From Rubripirellula reticaptiva (GTDB lineage Bacteria; Planctomycetota; Planctomycetia; Pirellulales; Pirellulaceae), in the NCBI RefSeq assembly GCF_007860175.1, contig NZ_SJPX01000003.1, positions 409,488-457,369 of the forward strand: a DNA stretch of 47,882 bases, read 5' to 3'. Each line of letters starts with the position of its first letter. Within the stretch, counting starts at the first letter, position 1. The notes under the pieces were generated by a model. The model saw only the letters and a list, made by a program, of their open reading frames with translations, was not told the DNA's origin and searched no databases. Below, one piece after another: positions 38,556-46,282 of this stretch. A program made the translations under genes and the position numbers.

Positions 38556-38888
38556 ATGACAGTGCCTGACGCAAATCCCTACGCTGCGACAGCGCGAACT
38601 CCAAGTCAGAGCCATCGGTCGGAATCGCCGTTCTTCTGGCTTGCTGCCGTTGGTTTTGCGACCGCTCTACTCGTTGCTGCCCCTGGGGCCTTGCTCTGGC
38701 TGCACGAATTGCTCGCATCACAAGCCAGGGTCGGTATTTACGACGTTGAACTCCTGGGATTCTCGGTTGATCCGCCAACCGTAATCCGTTGGTCCTTCGG
38801 TTTCGCTTCTGTCGCCGCCTTCGTGTCCGCCTCACTCGTCGTGATCGGTATCCGCCGCTCCCGGGCCGGCACCGAGGCGAGATCTTGA
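38556..38888 (+). CDS. Two-TM membrane protein, NPYAAT N-terminus
   Basis: 110 aa, ATG 10 bp after R'. DANPYAATARTP opening, TM1 FFWLAAVGFATALLVAAPGALLW, TM2 WSFGFASVAAFVSASLVVIGI, basic tail (RRSRAGTEARS). A promoter-like pair overlaps its stop codon. Confidence 0.7.
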   Translation: MTVPDANPYAATARTPSQSHRSESPFFWLAAVGFATALLVAAPGALLWLHELLASQARVGIYDVELLGFSVDPPTVIRWSFGFASVAAFVSASLVVIGIRRSRAGTEARS

Positions 38889-38914
38889 TTCTTGCTTCCT
38901 TGCCGTGTTACAAT
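38885..38914 (+). promoter_or_regulatory. Trailing sigma70-like promoter
   Basis: TTGATT (38885-38890), 18 bp, TACAAT (38909-38914, 5/6), starting at the stop codon of the 38556 gene and facing the gene at 39047. Confidence 0.5.
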
Positions 38915-38942
38915 ACTGGGACAACGGCGAACCCAAACTCGC

Positions 38943-39035
38943 GGATAACCAACGGTTGCAACGGAGTGGCGGTGGTCGGCGTTTCCGTTTGCTTGCACGG
39001 GAACTCCCGCCACCCGCTGAACCGAACCGTTCCGC
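38943..39035 (+). repeat. attC-like site 74
   Basis: R'' GGATAAC, R' GTTCCGC; L'' arm CAACGGAGTGGCGG. Confidence 0.9.
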
Positions 39036-39046
39036 TACAATTAATC

Positions 39047-39451
39047 ATGAAATCCATTGCTTGGACCGTTGCTACAGCACTGCTTGTGCTGATCGTCGCA
39101 TCGTTGGTGGGAGTTGTCGGATTTCACTATCCAAATGTGATTGAGAACGAGCCACTGAACGATCCGATCAAAGTGCTCCGCGTGGAAGGAAATCACCTCC
39201 ATCTTGCTGATTCTCGTATCATCGAAATTCAGAACGCTTCAGATGAGGCGTTGACGAAAGCAATCGCAGAGTCTGATTTCCTTGTCGACGTGGAAGGCAG
39301 TGGATCACTCGTCACTGTTCATGCACGCCAGGACGGATGGGTTTGCGGCACGCCCTGGGCGCAGCCGATCCGAATACCACTTTTTGCGGACACCGTATAC
39401 CGAAACCGACGCGATTTGATTGCAATCGGCGAGTTCGTCGGGTCTAATTGA
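39047..39451 (+). CDS. Membrane-anchored hypothetical protein
   Basis: 134 aa from the ATG at 39047. Signal anchor IAWTVATALLVLIVASLVGVVGF, then a periplasmic-type beta domain (KVLRVEGNHLHLADSRIIEIQNASDEALTKAIAESDFLVDVEGSGSLVTVHARQDG). Likely one-pass protein; function unknown. Confidence 0.7.
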   Translation: MKSIAWTVATALLVLIVASLVGVVGFHYPNVIENEPLNDPIKVLRVEGNHLHLADSRIIEIQNASDEALTKAIAESDFLVDVEGSGSLVTVHARQDGWVCGTPWAQPIRIPLFADTVYRNRRDLIAIGEFVGSN

Positions 39452-39515
39452 TTGCTTGAATTGCGATTTTATGCAATCGATCAGTACTAGACTGGAGAGA
39501 CGCTGTAAACAAAGA

Positions 39516-39605
39516 GCGGAACCAAGAATTGCACCGAAGGACGCGGAGCCGTTTTTCTCCAGATCAATGTTCACTGCGCGTCCTCGGTGAATTCAAACGT
39601 TATCC
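39516..39605 (+). repeat. attC-like site 75
   Basis: R'' GCGGAAC, R' GTTATCC; L'' arm CACCGAAGGACGCG. Confidence 0.9.
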
Positions 39606-39917
39606 GACATACTCCCTCAGGTGTCCGGCGTATTTCTTCGCACAAGCGATCACTTCAACCTTCGATTGCGAATTGGTCGTTCGGCTTTTGCGTTAGTGCA
39701 TCGACGCGTCAAACGTTTTGATCCTCCTTTGGCGTTGGCTGCAACGCTGGTTGATCGCTGACTGATTTCCGTCTTAACGACTGGCGTTTGTCGATGGCAC
39801 CGCAACGGTTCTGATCCTTCGATGAACGGAATTGCTTGTCGCGTACTTTAGGACCCGCTAGACTTTGGCGACTTGAAATCCACTGCCCAACACTCGATCA
39901 ATGCCCGTCGATAAAAC
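39600..39917 (+). repeat. Gene-less cassette family A, copy 5
   Basis: 318-bp body. Unlike the other copies, the next four genes run towards it, so its promoter would give antisense transcripts of them. Confidence 0.9.
39836..39864 (+). promoter_or_regulatory. Sigma70-like promoter of family A copy 5
   Basis: TTGTCG (39836-39841), 17 bp, TAGACT (39859-39864); -35 weakened relative to TTGCCG. Confidence 0.4.
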
Positions 39918-40007
39918 GGATAACCATCGGTTGTACCGGAGCGGCGGTGGTACCGCTGTTTTGAAATCACGGCCTTCGCCGCCGCCCGGTAAACCGTAAC
40001 GTTATGC
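39918..40007 (+). repeat. attC-like site 76
   Basis: R'' GGATAAC, R' GTTATGC; L'' arm TACCGGAGCGGCGG. Confidence 0.9.
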
Positions 40008-40322
40008 AGACGATTCCTCAGTCTGCCGTCTGTGCTGATTCTTCCATTTGTCGCTCAAATGCTTTGCGAACGCTTCAACGCTTCGCAGGTGTTCCAGTTC
40101 AACGAACGGAACCGATTCTTCGCAACGATACCGTTCCCCCTTCGCGTTGAATGTCCACTGATACGCCATTACTCTCGGTGGTGCCGATTGGCCCCACGTC
40201 CGCGTGAACATCACCAATTCGCCGAACCCCAACGATTCGCGTAGATGCCCGAACAATTCGCCCGCCGCTGCATAACAATGCGATGCAACGGAGCCGGACT
40301 TGCCAGCGTCTTTTGTACTCAT
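40002..40322 (-). CDS. Reversed cassette gene starting in attC loop
   Basis: 106 aa. ATG at 40322 in the loop of site 77 behind GGAAAGGAAAAG. The first ~20 residues (STKDAGKSGSVASHCYAAA) are attC-encoded. Then ELFGHLRESLGFGELVMFTRTWG ... VMAYQWTFNAKGERYRCEESV, a small alpha/beta protein. Stop TAA is R' of site 76. First of four consecutive reversed genes. Function unknown. Confidence 0.6.
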   Translation of the reverse strand: MSTKDAGKSGSVASHCYAAAGELFGHLRESLGFGELVMFTRTWGQSAPPRVMAYQWTFNAKGERYRCEESVPFVELEHLRSVEAFAKHLSDKWKNQHRRQTEESSA

Positions 40323-40361
40323 ATCTTTTCCTTTCCGGCCCGCTGATCGCGGACGTTATTT
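40270..40361 (+). repeat. attC-like site 77 with antisense start in loop
   Basis: R'' GCATAAC, R' GTTATTT; L'' arm CAACGGAGCCGGAC. Confidence 0.9.
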
Positions 40362-40643
40362 GGCTTCCACAGCATCCATTACCAGCATCTCCCCGAATTG
40401 CCAATTGCAATTCCCTCTCAATCCGTCCACATCTTCTTGCTGTGACTCGAAAAGATACTTCGGGTTCCGCCTGTCGCTTTCGTCTATCGACTCTTGAAGC
40501 CGCCTTTCAGCACTCTCCTTGCTTGTAAAAAACTCTGCGGACCACTCCCTACCTTGACGCATGCCGTCACATGAAACTAGACGCACACGCCAAATAACTA
40601 AGGATTGCACCGAAGTTGTCGATGCGGATTTTTCTGCACTCAA
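40356..40643 (-). CDS. Reversed cassette gene starting in attC loop (TTG)
   Basis: 95 aa. A TTG start at 40643 in the loop of site 78 with a strong SD (GGAGGG, 7 nt away); the next peptide SAEKSASTTSV is attC-encoded. Body IWRVRLVSCDGMRQGREWSAEFFTSKESAERRLQESIDESDRRNP, helical and charged. The stop is R' of site 77. An ATG at 40709 lies in the neighbouring cassette and is unlikely. Confidence 0.55.
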   Translation of the reverse strand: MSAEKSASTTSVQSLVIWRVRLVSCDGMRQGREWSAEFFTSKESAERRLQESIDESDRRNPKYLFESQQEDVDGLRGNCNWQFGEMLVMDAVEAK

Positions 40644-40681
40644 TGTCTTACCCTCCAACTCGGTAAATCCAATCGTTATCG
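40592..40681 (+). repeat. attC-like site 78 with antisense start in loop
   Basis: R'' AAATAAC, R' GTTATCG; L'' arm CACCGAAGTTGTCG. Confidence 0.88.
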
Positions 40682-41035
40682 GGATAGATTTGCTAGCCGA
40701 CTCCTGCATCTCGATTCTGCCCTTGATTTGCTTCCCAGTGAATACGGTTGCCTTGATGTGTTATCGAAGACATGCGGCATTACCTGGAATTCGTATTCAA
40801 TCGACAACGATGTATCGCGGACGCCTCCATCACGATCACGCCAAAGCCTGTAGAGCCTTGAAACAACACCAACCCGTGTGCATGACTCTAAATCATAGAT
40901 TTCATCTCCAACTTGCAATTCTGCATATTCTGCCATCTTGGAATCCAGCCAATCTCTGCGGGATTCGATTGCGGACAATACGTTTGCGTTCAACTCGTCT
41001 AGGCAAATTCGATCTTCCTCTGACATATCTTTCAT
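40676..41035 (-). CDS. Reversed cassette gene, charged protein
   Basis: 119 aa, ATG at 41035 (second Met at residue 4), AGG upstream. Helical first half (SEEDRICLDELNANVLSAIESRRDWLDSKMAEYAELQVGDEIYDLESC), beta/SH3-like second half (VGVVSRLYRLWRDRDGG), basic C-terminus. Stop is R' of site 78. Confidence 0.6.
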   Translation of the reverse strand: MKDMSEEDRICLDELNANVLSAIESRRDWLDSKMAEYAELQVGDEIYDLESCTRVGVVSRLYRLWRDRDGGVRDTSLSIEYEFQVMPHVFDNTSRQPYSLGSKSRAESRCRSRLANLSR

Positions 41036-41043
41036 AACCTACC

Positions 41044-41132
41044 CGATAACAATGCGTTCCACCAAAGCGGTGGAGCTAGTCTTGCTTAATTGAAAATCGT
41101 CCACCACCGCTTGGTGAACGCTAACGTTATGC
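41044..41132 (+). repeat. attC-like site 79
   Basis: R'' CGATAAC, R' GTTATGC; L'' arm CACCAAAGCGGTGG. Confidence 0.88.
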
Positions 41133-41134
41133 GG

Positions 41135-41413
41135 CTAGTAACCGCGTCTTGATTTCATCTTCTCGTAAGATGCTTGCACTTCCAGTAGATACTCTTTGTC
41201 TGGGTTCAACGCCAATGCTGAGATTGCCAAACCAACTCGACGCCGGTAATCGTTCCTTGCGGCGTGATCCTCAAACTGAACAACATCGCCCGCCTCGACA
41301 TCCGACACACCCTTTACCATGCGAATAGCCTGCATGATGACACCAACGCTTTCATCCTCGTTTCGGTAATCGTCATCCAATATAACCGTCAGTGTTCGCA
41401 CTCGATCTGTCAC
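41135..41413 (-). CDS. Reversed cassette gene, small phage-like protein
   Basis: 92 aa with a GTG start at 41413 behind GGAG. TDRVRTLTVILDDDYRNEDESVGVIMQAIRMVKGVSDVEAG resembles a short protein recurrent in phages and planctomycetes (LxDDxRxEDxxxxxxAIRMxxGVxxVE); no function is known. Last of the reversed block. TAG lies two bases inside the cassette. Confidence 0.6.
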   Translation of the reverse strand: MTDRVRTLTVILDDDYRNEDESVGVIMQAIRMVKGVSDVEAGDVVQFEDHAARNDYRRRVGLAISALALNPDKEYLLEVQASYEKMKSRRGY

Positions 41414-41428
41414 CTTAACTCCGATGCC

Positions 41429-41520
41429 GCATAACAACGGCAATGCACCCGAGTTGGCGAATCGGGCTGGTTTTGTAATCAACGTCACCCGCGCCAACCG
41501 GGTGATTGCTAACGTTACCC
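41429..41520 (+). repeat. attC-like site 80
   Basis: R'' GCATAAC, R' GTTACCC; L'' arm CACCCGAGTTGGCG. Confidence 0.9.
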
Positions 41521-41534
41521 CACTGAGATAGTCG

Positions 41535-42125
41535 ATGCCCACGCTTGATTGGCACCGACCGGGTGAGTTTGAACCGCAGCCCGAAGATGCGCGTGCGGTC
41601 GAATCTCTATCTGAGATCAAGTGTGGTTTCCAACTCAACCCACGTGGATTCGTATTTGGCGTTCGAGGTGGGCATCGGTTATCTGACGCGCACGTCGACG
41701 ATTTGCTGACGCTTCCTTTCTTGATGTCTTTGGTTTTGTTTCGGTTTTCACATCACGAATCGTTGTTCTCCGATGGCGGATTCAAACGACTGTGCCAGCA
41801 TCCTCGATTTCGCGCGTACATGGATCAAAACAACCCCCGCATCACCGATGACGTCACACGGCATTTGGTTGCATTTCCGCACGTGCGTTGGGTAATAGTT
41901 CCGTTCTGCAATCTCACCGATGCAGCTATTCCGAGACTTGCGGAAACCAATCATTTGTTCAGCCTCAGTTTGATTGGCAACCAAATCTCAGATGAATCCG
42001 TCCCACACATGCGCAGGATGACTGAACTTCGTCGACTCTTCCTGCGCGACACCGAGGTAACGGAGGCAGGATTCGATCAACTCAAAGGTTCTTTGCTAAA
42101 GTGCCACACACTAAAATGGGGGTAA
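41535..42125 (+). CDS. Leucine-rich-repeat protein
   Basis: 196 aa, ATG. From ~50 on, repeats of the form L(T/S)DAxVxxLxxLPxLxxLxLxx: LSDAHVDDLLTLPFLMSLVLF, ITDDVTRHLVAFPHVRWVIVPF, LTDAAIPRLAETNHLFSLSLIG, ISDESVPHMRRMTELRRLFLR, VTEAGFDQLKGSLLKC. This is the LRR subtype frequent in planctomycetes, a protein-binding scaffold. No signal peptide, so cytoplasmic. Stop in R''. Confidence 0.7.
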   Translation: MPTLDWHRPGEFEPQPEDARAVESLSEIKCGFQLNPRGFVFGVRGGHRLSDAHVDDLLTLPFLMSLVLFRFSHHESLFSDGGFKRLCQHPRFRAYMDQNNPRITDDVTRHLVAFPHVRWVIVPFCNLTDAAIPRLAETNHLFSLSLIGNQISDESVPHMRRMTELRRLFLRDTEVTEAGFDQLKGSLLKCHTLKWG

Positions 42126-42210
42126 CAATGACATGCACGGGAGGACGGCTTGCGGCGTTTTTCGCAATGGATCATTCACTCTCCGTCCCCCGTGATGTCT
42201 GCCGTTACGC
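42120..42210 (+). repeat. attC-like site 81
   Basis: R'' GGGTAAC, R' GTTACGC; L'' arm CACGGGAGGACGGC. Confidence 0.9.
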
Positions 42211-42220
42211 CTTTAAACCC

Positions 42221-42646
42221 ATGAATGACGATCGCAAGTCGAAATTGATAGCACGCGATAAGGCCATGCGTCAGGCACGCGACAAAATGCTTCGGCTTGT
42301 GTTTCAATACTTGCCGACCGTCGGATTTACTAAAGCTGGGGACGGACACTTTGTTTCGCAAACCGAAAATCAAACCAACCACATTGGGTTTCAAAAACAT
42401 ACGAGCGGACGCGAAGTTCGTGTCATGTCTCATGTCACGATGGACGGATCAACCGGGACATCGATATTGGGGCCACGCAGCGACGCCTACACACGCCCCA
42501 ACCCGCCAAACGGAATTCGCTACAATCTGAGCTGGTCCACAAGAGACGAAGATATAGCCCGCTGTGCCGACGAGTATTGTCGCTTTATCAATGACGTTTT
42601 GATCGGCTGGTTCGCGAATCCTGTTTCACCAGAAGGGATGGCGTAA
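42221..42646 (+). CDS. DUF4304-like protein
   Basis: 141 aa from the ATG at 42221. MLRLVFQYLPTVGFTKAGDGHFVSQTENQTNHIGFQKHTSGREVRV follows the DUF4304 pattern (GFxKxGxxFxR ... IGFQxxxxGxxF). The C-terminal half includes RYNLSWSTRDEDIARCADEYCRFINDVLIGWF. DUF4304 proteins are uncharacterised and often near SUKH-type genes. Pattern call only. Confidence 0.55.
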   Translation: MNDDRKSKLIARDKAMRQARDKMLRLVFQYLPTVGFTKAGDGHFVSQTENQTNHIGFQKHTSGREVRVMSHVTMDGSTGTSILGPRSDAYTRPNPPNGIRYNLSWSTRDEDIARCADEYCRFINDVLIGWFANPVSPEGMA

Positions 42647-42730
42647 CAATCGCATGCAACGGAGCCGGCGGTCGGGTCGGTTTTGAAGTCAACGCATCTC
42701 GCGCCGGCCCGCTGATGCGAAGCGTTCCCC
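42641..42730 (+). repeat. attC-like site 82
   Basis: R'' GCGTAAC, R' GTTCCCC; L'' arm CAACGGAGCCGGCG. Confidence 0.9.
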
Positions 42731-42831
42731 GACTGTAGCCAGCTTGATCAATTTGAATCGAGATCACTGTCTCCATACCGACTGTTTTCAAAACCGATCA
42801 CCACAGCCAACTTTGGTTAGGTGGCGTTTGA

Positions 42832-43191
42832 GTGACGACTAAATTTCGATTGCTGCAGCCTAGCAGAGACCGAATCGACGCGATAATGTCCATTTACGCA
42901 CTTGTTCTTCTGATTGCCATTACGTGGCTCGCATATCCAGCGGTTGGCATCATCGGACTGCGGGCTGCTATCGCGCGAGGCGATCGACCGCCGGATGCCG
43001 GGTTCAGCTATTTGCCCGAGCTGATAATCTATCCGCCACTGTTTTTCGGATTCGCGATGATCGTTGACTTTTTCGTCATGCCATGGGGGCGTTGGTTCGT
43101 TGGTATACTATGCGCTATAATTCTTGTGCTTTTCGCGGTCGACATTGGTCGAAATCTTGCCGCCATTCGTCGGATCGAGGATCGCACGTAA
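42832..43191 (+). CDS. Three-TM membrane protein
   Basis: 119 aa with a GTG start; the ATG at 42886 (SIYALVLL) is an alternative. TMs: IYALVLLIAITWLAYPAVGIIGL, LIIYPPLFFGFAMIVDFFVM and FVGILCAIILVLFAVDIG. Leader of ~100 bp. No family recognised. Confidence 0.65.
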   Translation: MTTKFRLLQPSRDRIDAIMSIYALVLLIAITWLAYPAVGIIGLRAAIARGDRPPDAGFSYLPELIIYPPLFFGFAMIVDFFVMPWGRWFVGILCAIILVLFAVDIGRNLAAIRRIEDRT

Positions 43192-43197
43192 AGACGC

Positions 43198-43288
43198 GGG
43201 GAACCATTGCGTGCACCGGAGCACGCGAGCGGTCCGGTTTTGAAATGGAAAATCTTTCGCGCGTGCCCGGTGACGCGTGCCGTTATCG
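43198..43288 (+). repeat. attC-like site 83
   Basis: R'' GGGGAAC, R' GTTATCG; L'' arm CACCGGAGCACGCG. Confidence 0.9.
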
Positions 43289-43295
43289 CAATATA

Positions 43296-43739
43296 ATGAT
43301 CCGCTTCCTCCTGGTCTTCGTCGTGCTTTCGCTTAACGGGTGCCATCGAACCGTCGTCGATCGCGAAATCGTCGTTTCTCCAGATGGACAGTCCCGTCTT
43401 CTGCTTCGATACAACACTCGGGACAACAAGGGCTTCGATTTTAACGACTTAGTACTCGAAACTCAGTCTGGAATCGATTGGGAATACGACTCGACCATAT
43501 GGAGCGGCGACGCTCACGTTGCGCCCGGCGTGAAACGCTGGGTGTCGTCTCTCGATTCTCTTGGAGACGATCGACAAACGGCGATCATTAAGATTGCTAC
43601 AATGGGGCCACGTGACGCGGTCGGTAAATCAACGGTCGAATACTCGTGGGTGCGATGGGACCTAGCCGCGAACGCTAAGATTCAAACTCTACATGTTTGC
43701 GATTCGCCGTTCGATGCACTTCCGCCAGACAAGCGATAA
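43296..43739 (+). CDS. Predicted lipoprotein
   Basis: 147 aa, ATG 8 bp after R'. Signal IRFLLVFVVLSLNGC with lipobox LNGC (Cys 16). Mature part beta-rich (REIVVSPDGQSRLLLRYNTRDNKGFDFNDLVLETQSGIDWEY). Stop TAA in R'' CGATAAC. Function unknown. Confidence 0.75.
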   Translation: MIRFLLVFVVLSLNGCHRTVVDREIVVSPDGQSRLLLRYNTRDNKGFDFNDLVLETQSGIDWEYDSTIWSGDAHVAPGVKRWVSSLDSLGDDRQTAIIKIATMGPRDAVGKSTVEYSWVRWDLAANAKIQTLHVCDSPFDALPPDKR

Positions 43740-43823
43740 CCATCGCATGCAACGGAGCCGGGCTTGCGCGTCTCTACAAATGGAACATCAACCGTCCCGG
43801 CCCGCTGATGCGTAACGTTCGTC
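43734..43823 (+). repeat. attC-like site 84
   Basis: R'' CGATAAC, R' GTTCGTC; L'' arm CAACGGAGCCGGGC. Confidence 0.9.
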
Positions 43824-43862
43824 GAATTAAGGTCACCAGTAATTGAGACGCACGCTGACTAT

Positions 43863-44264
43863 TTGAAACGCAAGATTCCGCTCGTTGCACTGCCTGGCGT
43901 TACGTCTGGCTTGGTGTGTCGCGTGAGCAAGTGTACAGACCCACACAACGCGGACTTCAGCACGATCAAAGGCCACGACTTTCGTGTCGCCAACAGTTTC
44001 GCATTGTCCGAATCTGATCTGCGTTCGGTTTGGGATCGCTTGCTAAATTGCAAGCCAACAGGTGAGTACAAGCCCAAAAGGGTGTCGGCGGATCTCGCGA
44101 TACAATTCTTCGCGGGGGATGACTGGCTGGGGGCAGCCGAGATAAAATGGGCCAATAACTCGCTGCTCGTACTGCTGCGCGACTACTTTTCTGTGCCGAT
44201 ATTTGATGCGGATTCAGAAGACGCACAGGCGATTAAACGTGACTTTGATCAACGTCTGCTTTAG
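43863..44264 (+). CDS. Hypothetical protein
   Basis: 133 aa with a TTG start (no in-frame ATG nearby). Mixed alpha/beta: LPGVTSGLVCRVSKC, LSESDLRSVWDRLLNCKPTGEYKPKRVSADLAIQFFAGDDW, NNSLLVLLRDYFSVPIFDADSEDAQAIKRDFDQ. No signal convincingly present. Not recognised. Confidence 0.6.
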   Translation: MKRKIPLVALPGVTSGLVCRVSKCTDPHNADFSTIKGHDFRVANSFALSESDLRSVWDRLLNCKPTGEYKPKRVSADLAIQFFAGDDWLGAAEIKWANNSLLVLLRDYFSVPIFDADSEDAQAIKRDFDQRLL

Positions 44265-44276
44265 GCTCAAGATCTC

Positions 44277-44365
44277 GACGAACCATGCGTTGGACCGAAG
44301 CACCGCATGTCGTCTTTGCAAATGGAAACCACATTGGCGGTGCTCGGTCAACGCCGCCGTTCCCC
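44277..44365 (+). repeat. attC-like site 85
   Basis: R'' GACGAAC, R' GTTCCCC; L'' arm GACCGAAGCACCGC. Confidence 0.88.
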
Positions 44366-44376
44366 GACTAAAGTCC

Positions 44377-44823
44377 ATGTACGGCGACCTCTCGCACTTT
44401 AACGCGAAACTTCCGTCAGACGTTGCGTGCGAATTGCTAGACCCGGCATTGGAACTCGGGTTCCACGCGGCTCGCTGGCCCACTGACGCATTTCCCGACT
44501 TTCGCTCGTTCGTCCGTTTCACATTTGGCTATTCTTCGGCACTTCAGCCCTACATCTGTGATCCCACGCGTGACGATCTGCAAGGATGGTTTCGACCTGA
44601 CGCGAGCGACATCGAACGCGCAGACAATCTCCTCGACCGTAACGCGACCACCAACACAGAAGTTCGTGAATGGATGCGCACGCAATACCCACTGCTCTCA
44701 ATACCTTGGCTCATATCGGGCCTGCATGCTAAGCTGCTTTCTATGACCGATGGCGACTGGCCCGAAATGCTCGCATACGATACTGACGGGTATGTCACGG
44801 CTTTTGTCGCTGACCTTACCTAG
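44377..44823 (+). CDS. Hypothetical cytoplasmic protein
   Basis: 148 aa, ATG 12 bp after R'. Phe/Trp-rich alpha/beta protein (WPTDAFPDFRSFVRFTFGYSSALQPYICDPTRDDLQGWF) ending DTDGYVTAFVADLT. No family recognised. Confidence 0.65.
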   Translation: MYGDLSHFNAKLPSDVACELLDPALELGFHAARWPTDAFPDFRSFVRFTFGYSSALQPYICDPTRDDLQGWFRPDASDIERADNLLDRNATTNTEVREWMRTQYPLLSIPWLISGLHAKLLSMTDGDWPEMLAYDTDGYVTAFVADLT

Positions 44824-44837
44824 TGCAAACAGACGGC

Positions 44838-44927
44838 GGGGAACCAAACGATGCAACCGAGCGGCGAAATCGGGCGTTTTGAAGTGGATGATCAACCGTC
44901 GCCGCCGGCTGATCGTAGACGTTCCCC
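44838..44927 (+). repeat. attC-like site 86
   Basis: R'' GGGGAAC, R' GTTCCCC; L'' arm CAACCGAGCGGCGA. Confidence 0.9.
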
Positions 44928-44939
44928 GACTGAAGATTC

Positions 44940-45341
44940 ATGACACAACCTGTCCACAGCTGCATGACGAAGGCGATCATCGCAGATGGTGACCAGCTGG
45001 AGACTGGGCCGCATTGGATCACCTCACGACGCGCTCGACTTCGCCTTTTCGACGACCACTTGATTTGCGGCGACTGGAACGTCCGCTACGACGACATTCG
45101 GGAAGCGGTGCTCGCATCATTTCGTTCGCCGATCCTTCGCATTCCTGGCTACGTCCTTTCTGCGCGAACTGATACTCACACGTACCACTTCGGCCTAAAC
45201 GGATGGCGGTACTGGAAGGGTGAATTGCCCTTTCCTGTAACCCGAACCAATACTCGACTTCGCATGTCGTGGATTTCAATCGCGGCGAGGGCTATACTCA
45301 TCGGCTACGTCGCGTACGCATTGTGGCGATGGGCCACGTAA
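44940..45341 (+). CDS. PH-like domain protein with C-terminal TM
   Basis: 133 aa, ATG. Residues ~25-100 resemble a bacterial PH-like beta-barrel (WITSRRARLRLFDDHLICGDWNVRYDDIREAVLASFRSPILRIPGYVLSARTDTHTYHFGLNG), followed by one membrane helix (WISIAARAILIGYVAYALWRW). Probably membrane-tethered with the domain in the cytoplasm. Domain call from pattern only. Confidence 0.6.
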   Translation: MTQPVHSCMTKAIIADGDQLETGPHWITSRRARLRLFDDHLICGDWNVRYDDIREAVLASFRSPILRIPGYVLSARTDTHTYHFGLNGWRYWKGELPFPVTRTNTRLRMSWISIAARAILIGYVAYALWRWAT

Positions 45342-45360
45342 CCTCGATCACCAATGCGGC

Positions 45361-45450
45361 GGGGAACCATGCGATGCAACGGAGTCGGGCTTGCAAGGTT
45401 TCACGAATGGAAAGTCAATCGTCCCGACCCGCTGATCGCTACCGTTCCCC
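45361..45450 (+). repeat. attC-like site 87
   Basis: R'' GGGGAAC, R' GTTCCCC; L'' arm CAACGGAGTCGGGC. Confidence 0.9.
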
Positions 45451-45691
45451 GACTGAAATTGGCTGCTCCATCGAGAACCGTGACACCCAACGCCTGTCTC
45501 CCCTCAGGTGATCGGTGCGCTGTCTCCAGGCTGTGATTGACAGTGCCCGGTCGACGCCCGAAGAAAACCAACGCCTGCAGATCCATGCTCGACTCCAGGC
45601 CGCTGATTACCCAACGCCTGTCTCCATGCTGCTACAATCCAACGCACGAAACCAGCGCCCGCAAACGGTGCGCGGTCTCCCGGCCCGAAGC
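45445..45691 (+). other. Gene-less cassette with repeats and extended -10
   Basis: 247 bp. Degenerate ~60-bp repeats, including an exact 17-bp direct repeat ACCCAACGCCTGTCTCC at 45485-45501 and 45609-45625. No gene. Extended -10 TGCTACAAT near the end. Confidence 0.65.
45630..45638 (+). promoter_or_regulatory. Extended -10 element
   Basis: TGC-TACAAT (TGn plus 5/6 -10), no good -35 at 17 bp. Faces the duplicated TolQ-like gene at 45815. Confidence 0.4.
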
Positions 45692-45782
45692 GGGGAACCA
45701 TCCAATGCACCCGAGCGGCGAAGTCGGGCGTTTTGACAATGGACAATTTCTCGTCGCCGCCGGGTGATTGGTAACGTTACCC
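45692..45782 (+). repeat. attC-like site 88
   Basis: R'' GGGGAAC, R' GTTACCC; L'' arm CACCCGAGCGGCGA. Confidence 0.9.
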
Positions 45783-46245
45783 GACTAGATCAAATCGGTT
45801 TCCGACACAGACCAATGCGCAAACAAGCTCCGGCCGAACGACGATTGCGCCGAATCAAATCTGTTGCCGCGCTCATTATGTTCGGATGTATTGTCATTTC
45901 CGTTTTCGGAACGGTTCACGGAATGGTGCGGAGCTTCAACGCAATTGCACTGGGGGGATCGGCACCGATTGAAGCGGACCTTGCCGAATCAATTCAATGG
46001 TCGATGACACTCACACGCATCTTAATGCCTGCCACGTTTATTGCTGCGATTGTTTGGGTCGGTAGCTGGTACAAACTTCGAACGCCGCTTACCATCGGTA
46101 TACGTTCCGGTCGATTGGCCGCAGATGATTCGGGCCACCAACACAAACAGCAAAACGACGGGTAACCATCGCGTGAACCGGAGGACGCGAGCTAAGCGAT
46201 TTGGCAGTTAGAGACTTCCCCACGCGTCCCCGGTTACGCGTACCG
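45777..46245 (+). repeat. Duplicate cassette (copy of 26086-26554)
   Basis: 469 bp that read identical to 26086-26554, with both ends exactly at the G/TT crossover point. Different cassettes flank each copy. Confidence 0.9.
45815..46165 (+). CDS. Two-TM protein, distantly TolQ/ExbB-like (copy 2)
   Basis: 116 aa, identical in sequence to the protein at 26124-26474. Preceded by a gene-less cassette here, by a membrane-protein cassette there, so the two copies may be expressed differently. Confidence 0.65.
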   Translation: MRKQAPAERRLRRIKSVAALIMFGCIVISVFGTVHGMVRSFNAIALGGSAPIEADLAESIQWSMTLTRILMPATFIAAIVWVGSWYKLRTPLTIGIRSGRLAADDSGHQHKQQNDG

Positions 46246-46251
46246 TTCCCC
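46160..46251 (+). repeat. attC-like site 89
   Basis: R'' GGGTAAC, R' GTTCCCC; L'' arm AACCGGAGGACGCG; identical to site 49 up to the G of R'. Confidence 0.9.
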
Positions 46252-46282
46252 GACTGAAAGATACTCTGCAACGTTACACGAT

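Noticed and set aside
40002-41413. Toxin-antitoxin pairs in the reversed block
   Set aside because: No recognised toxin or antitoxin fold, and each gene is in its own cassette rather than in overlapping pairs.
45537-45542. TTGACA as a promoter -35
   Set aside because: No -10 at 16-18 bp; only the separate extended -10 at 45630 is kept.
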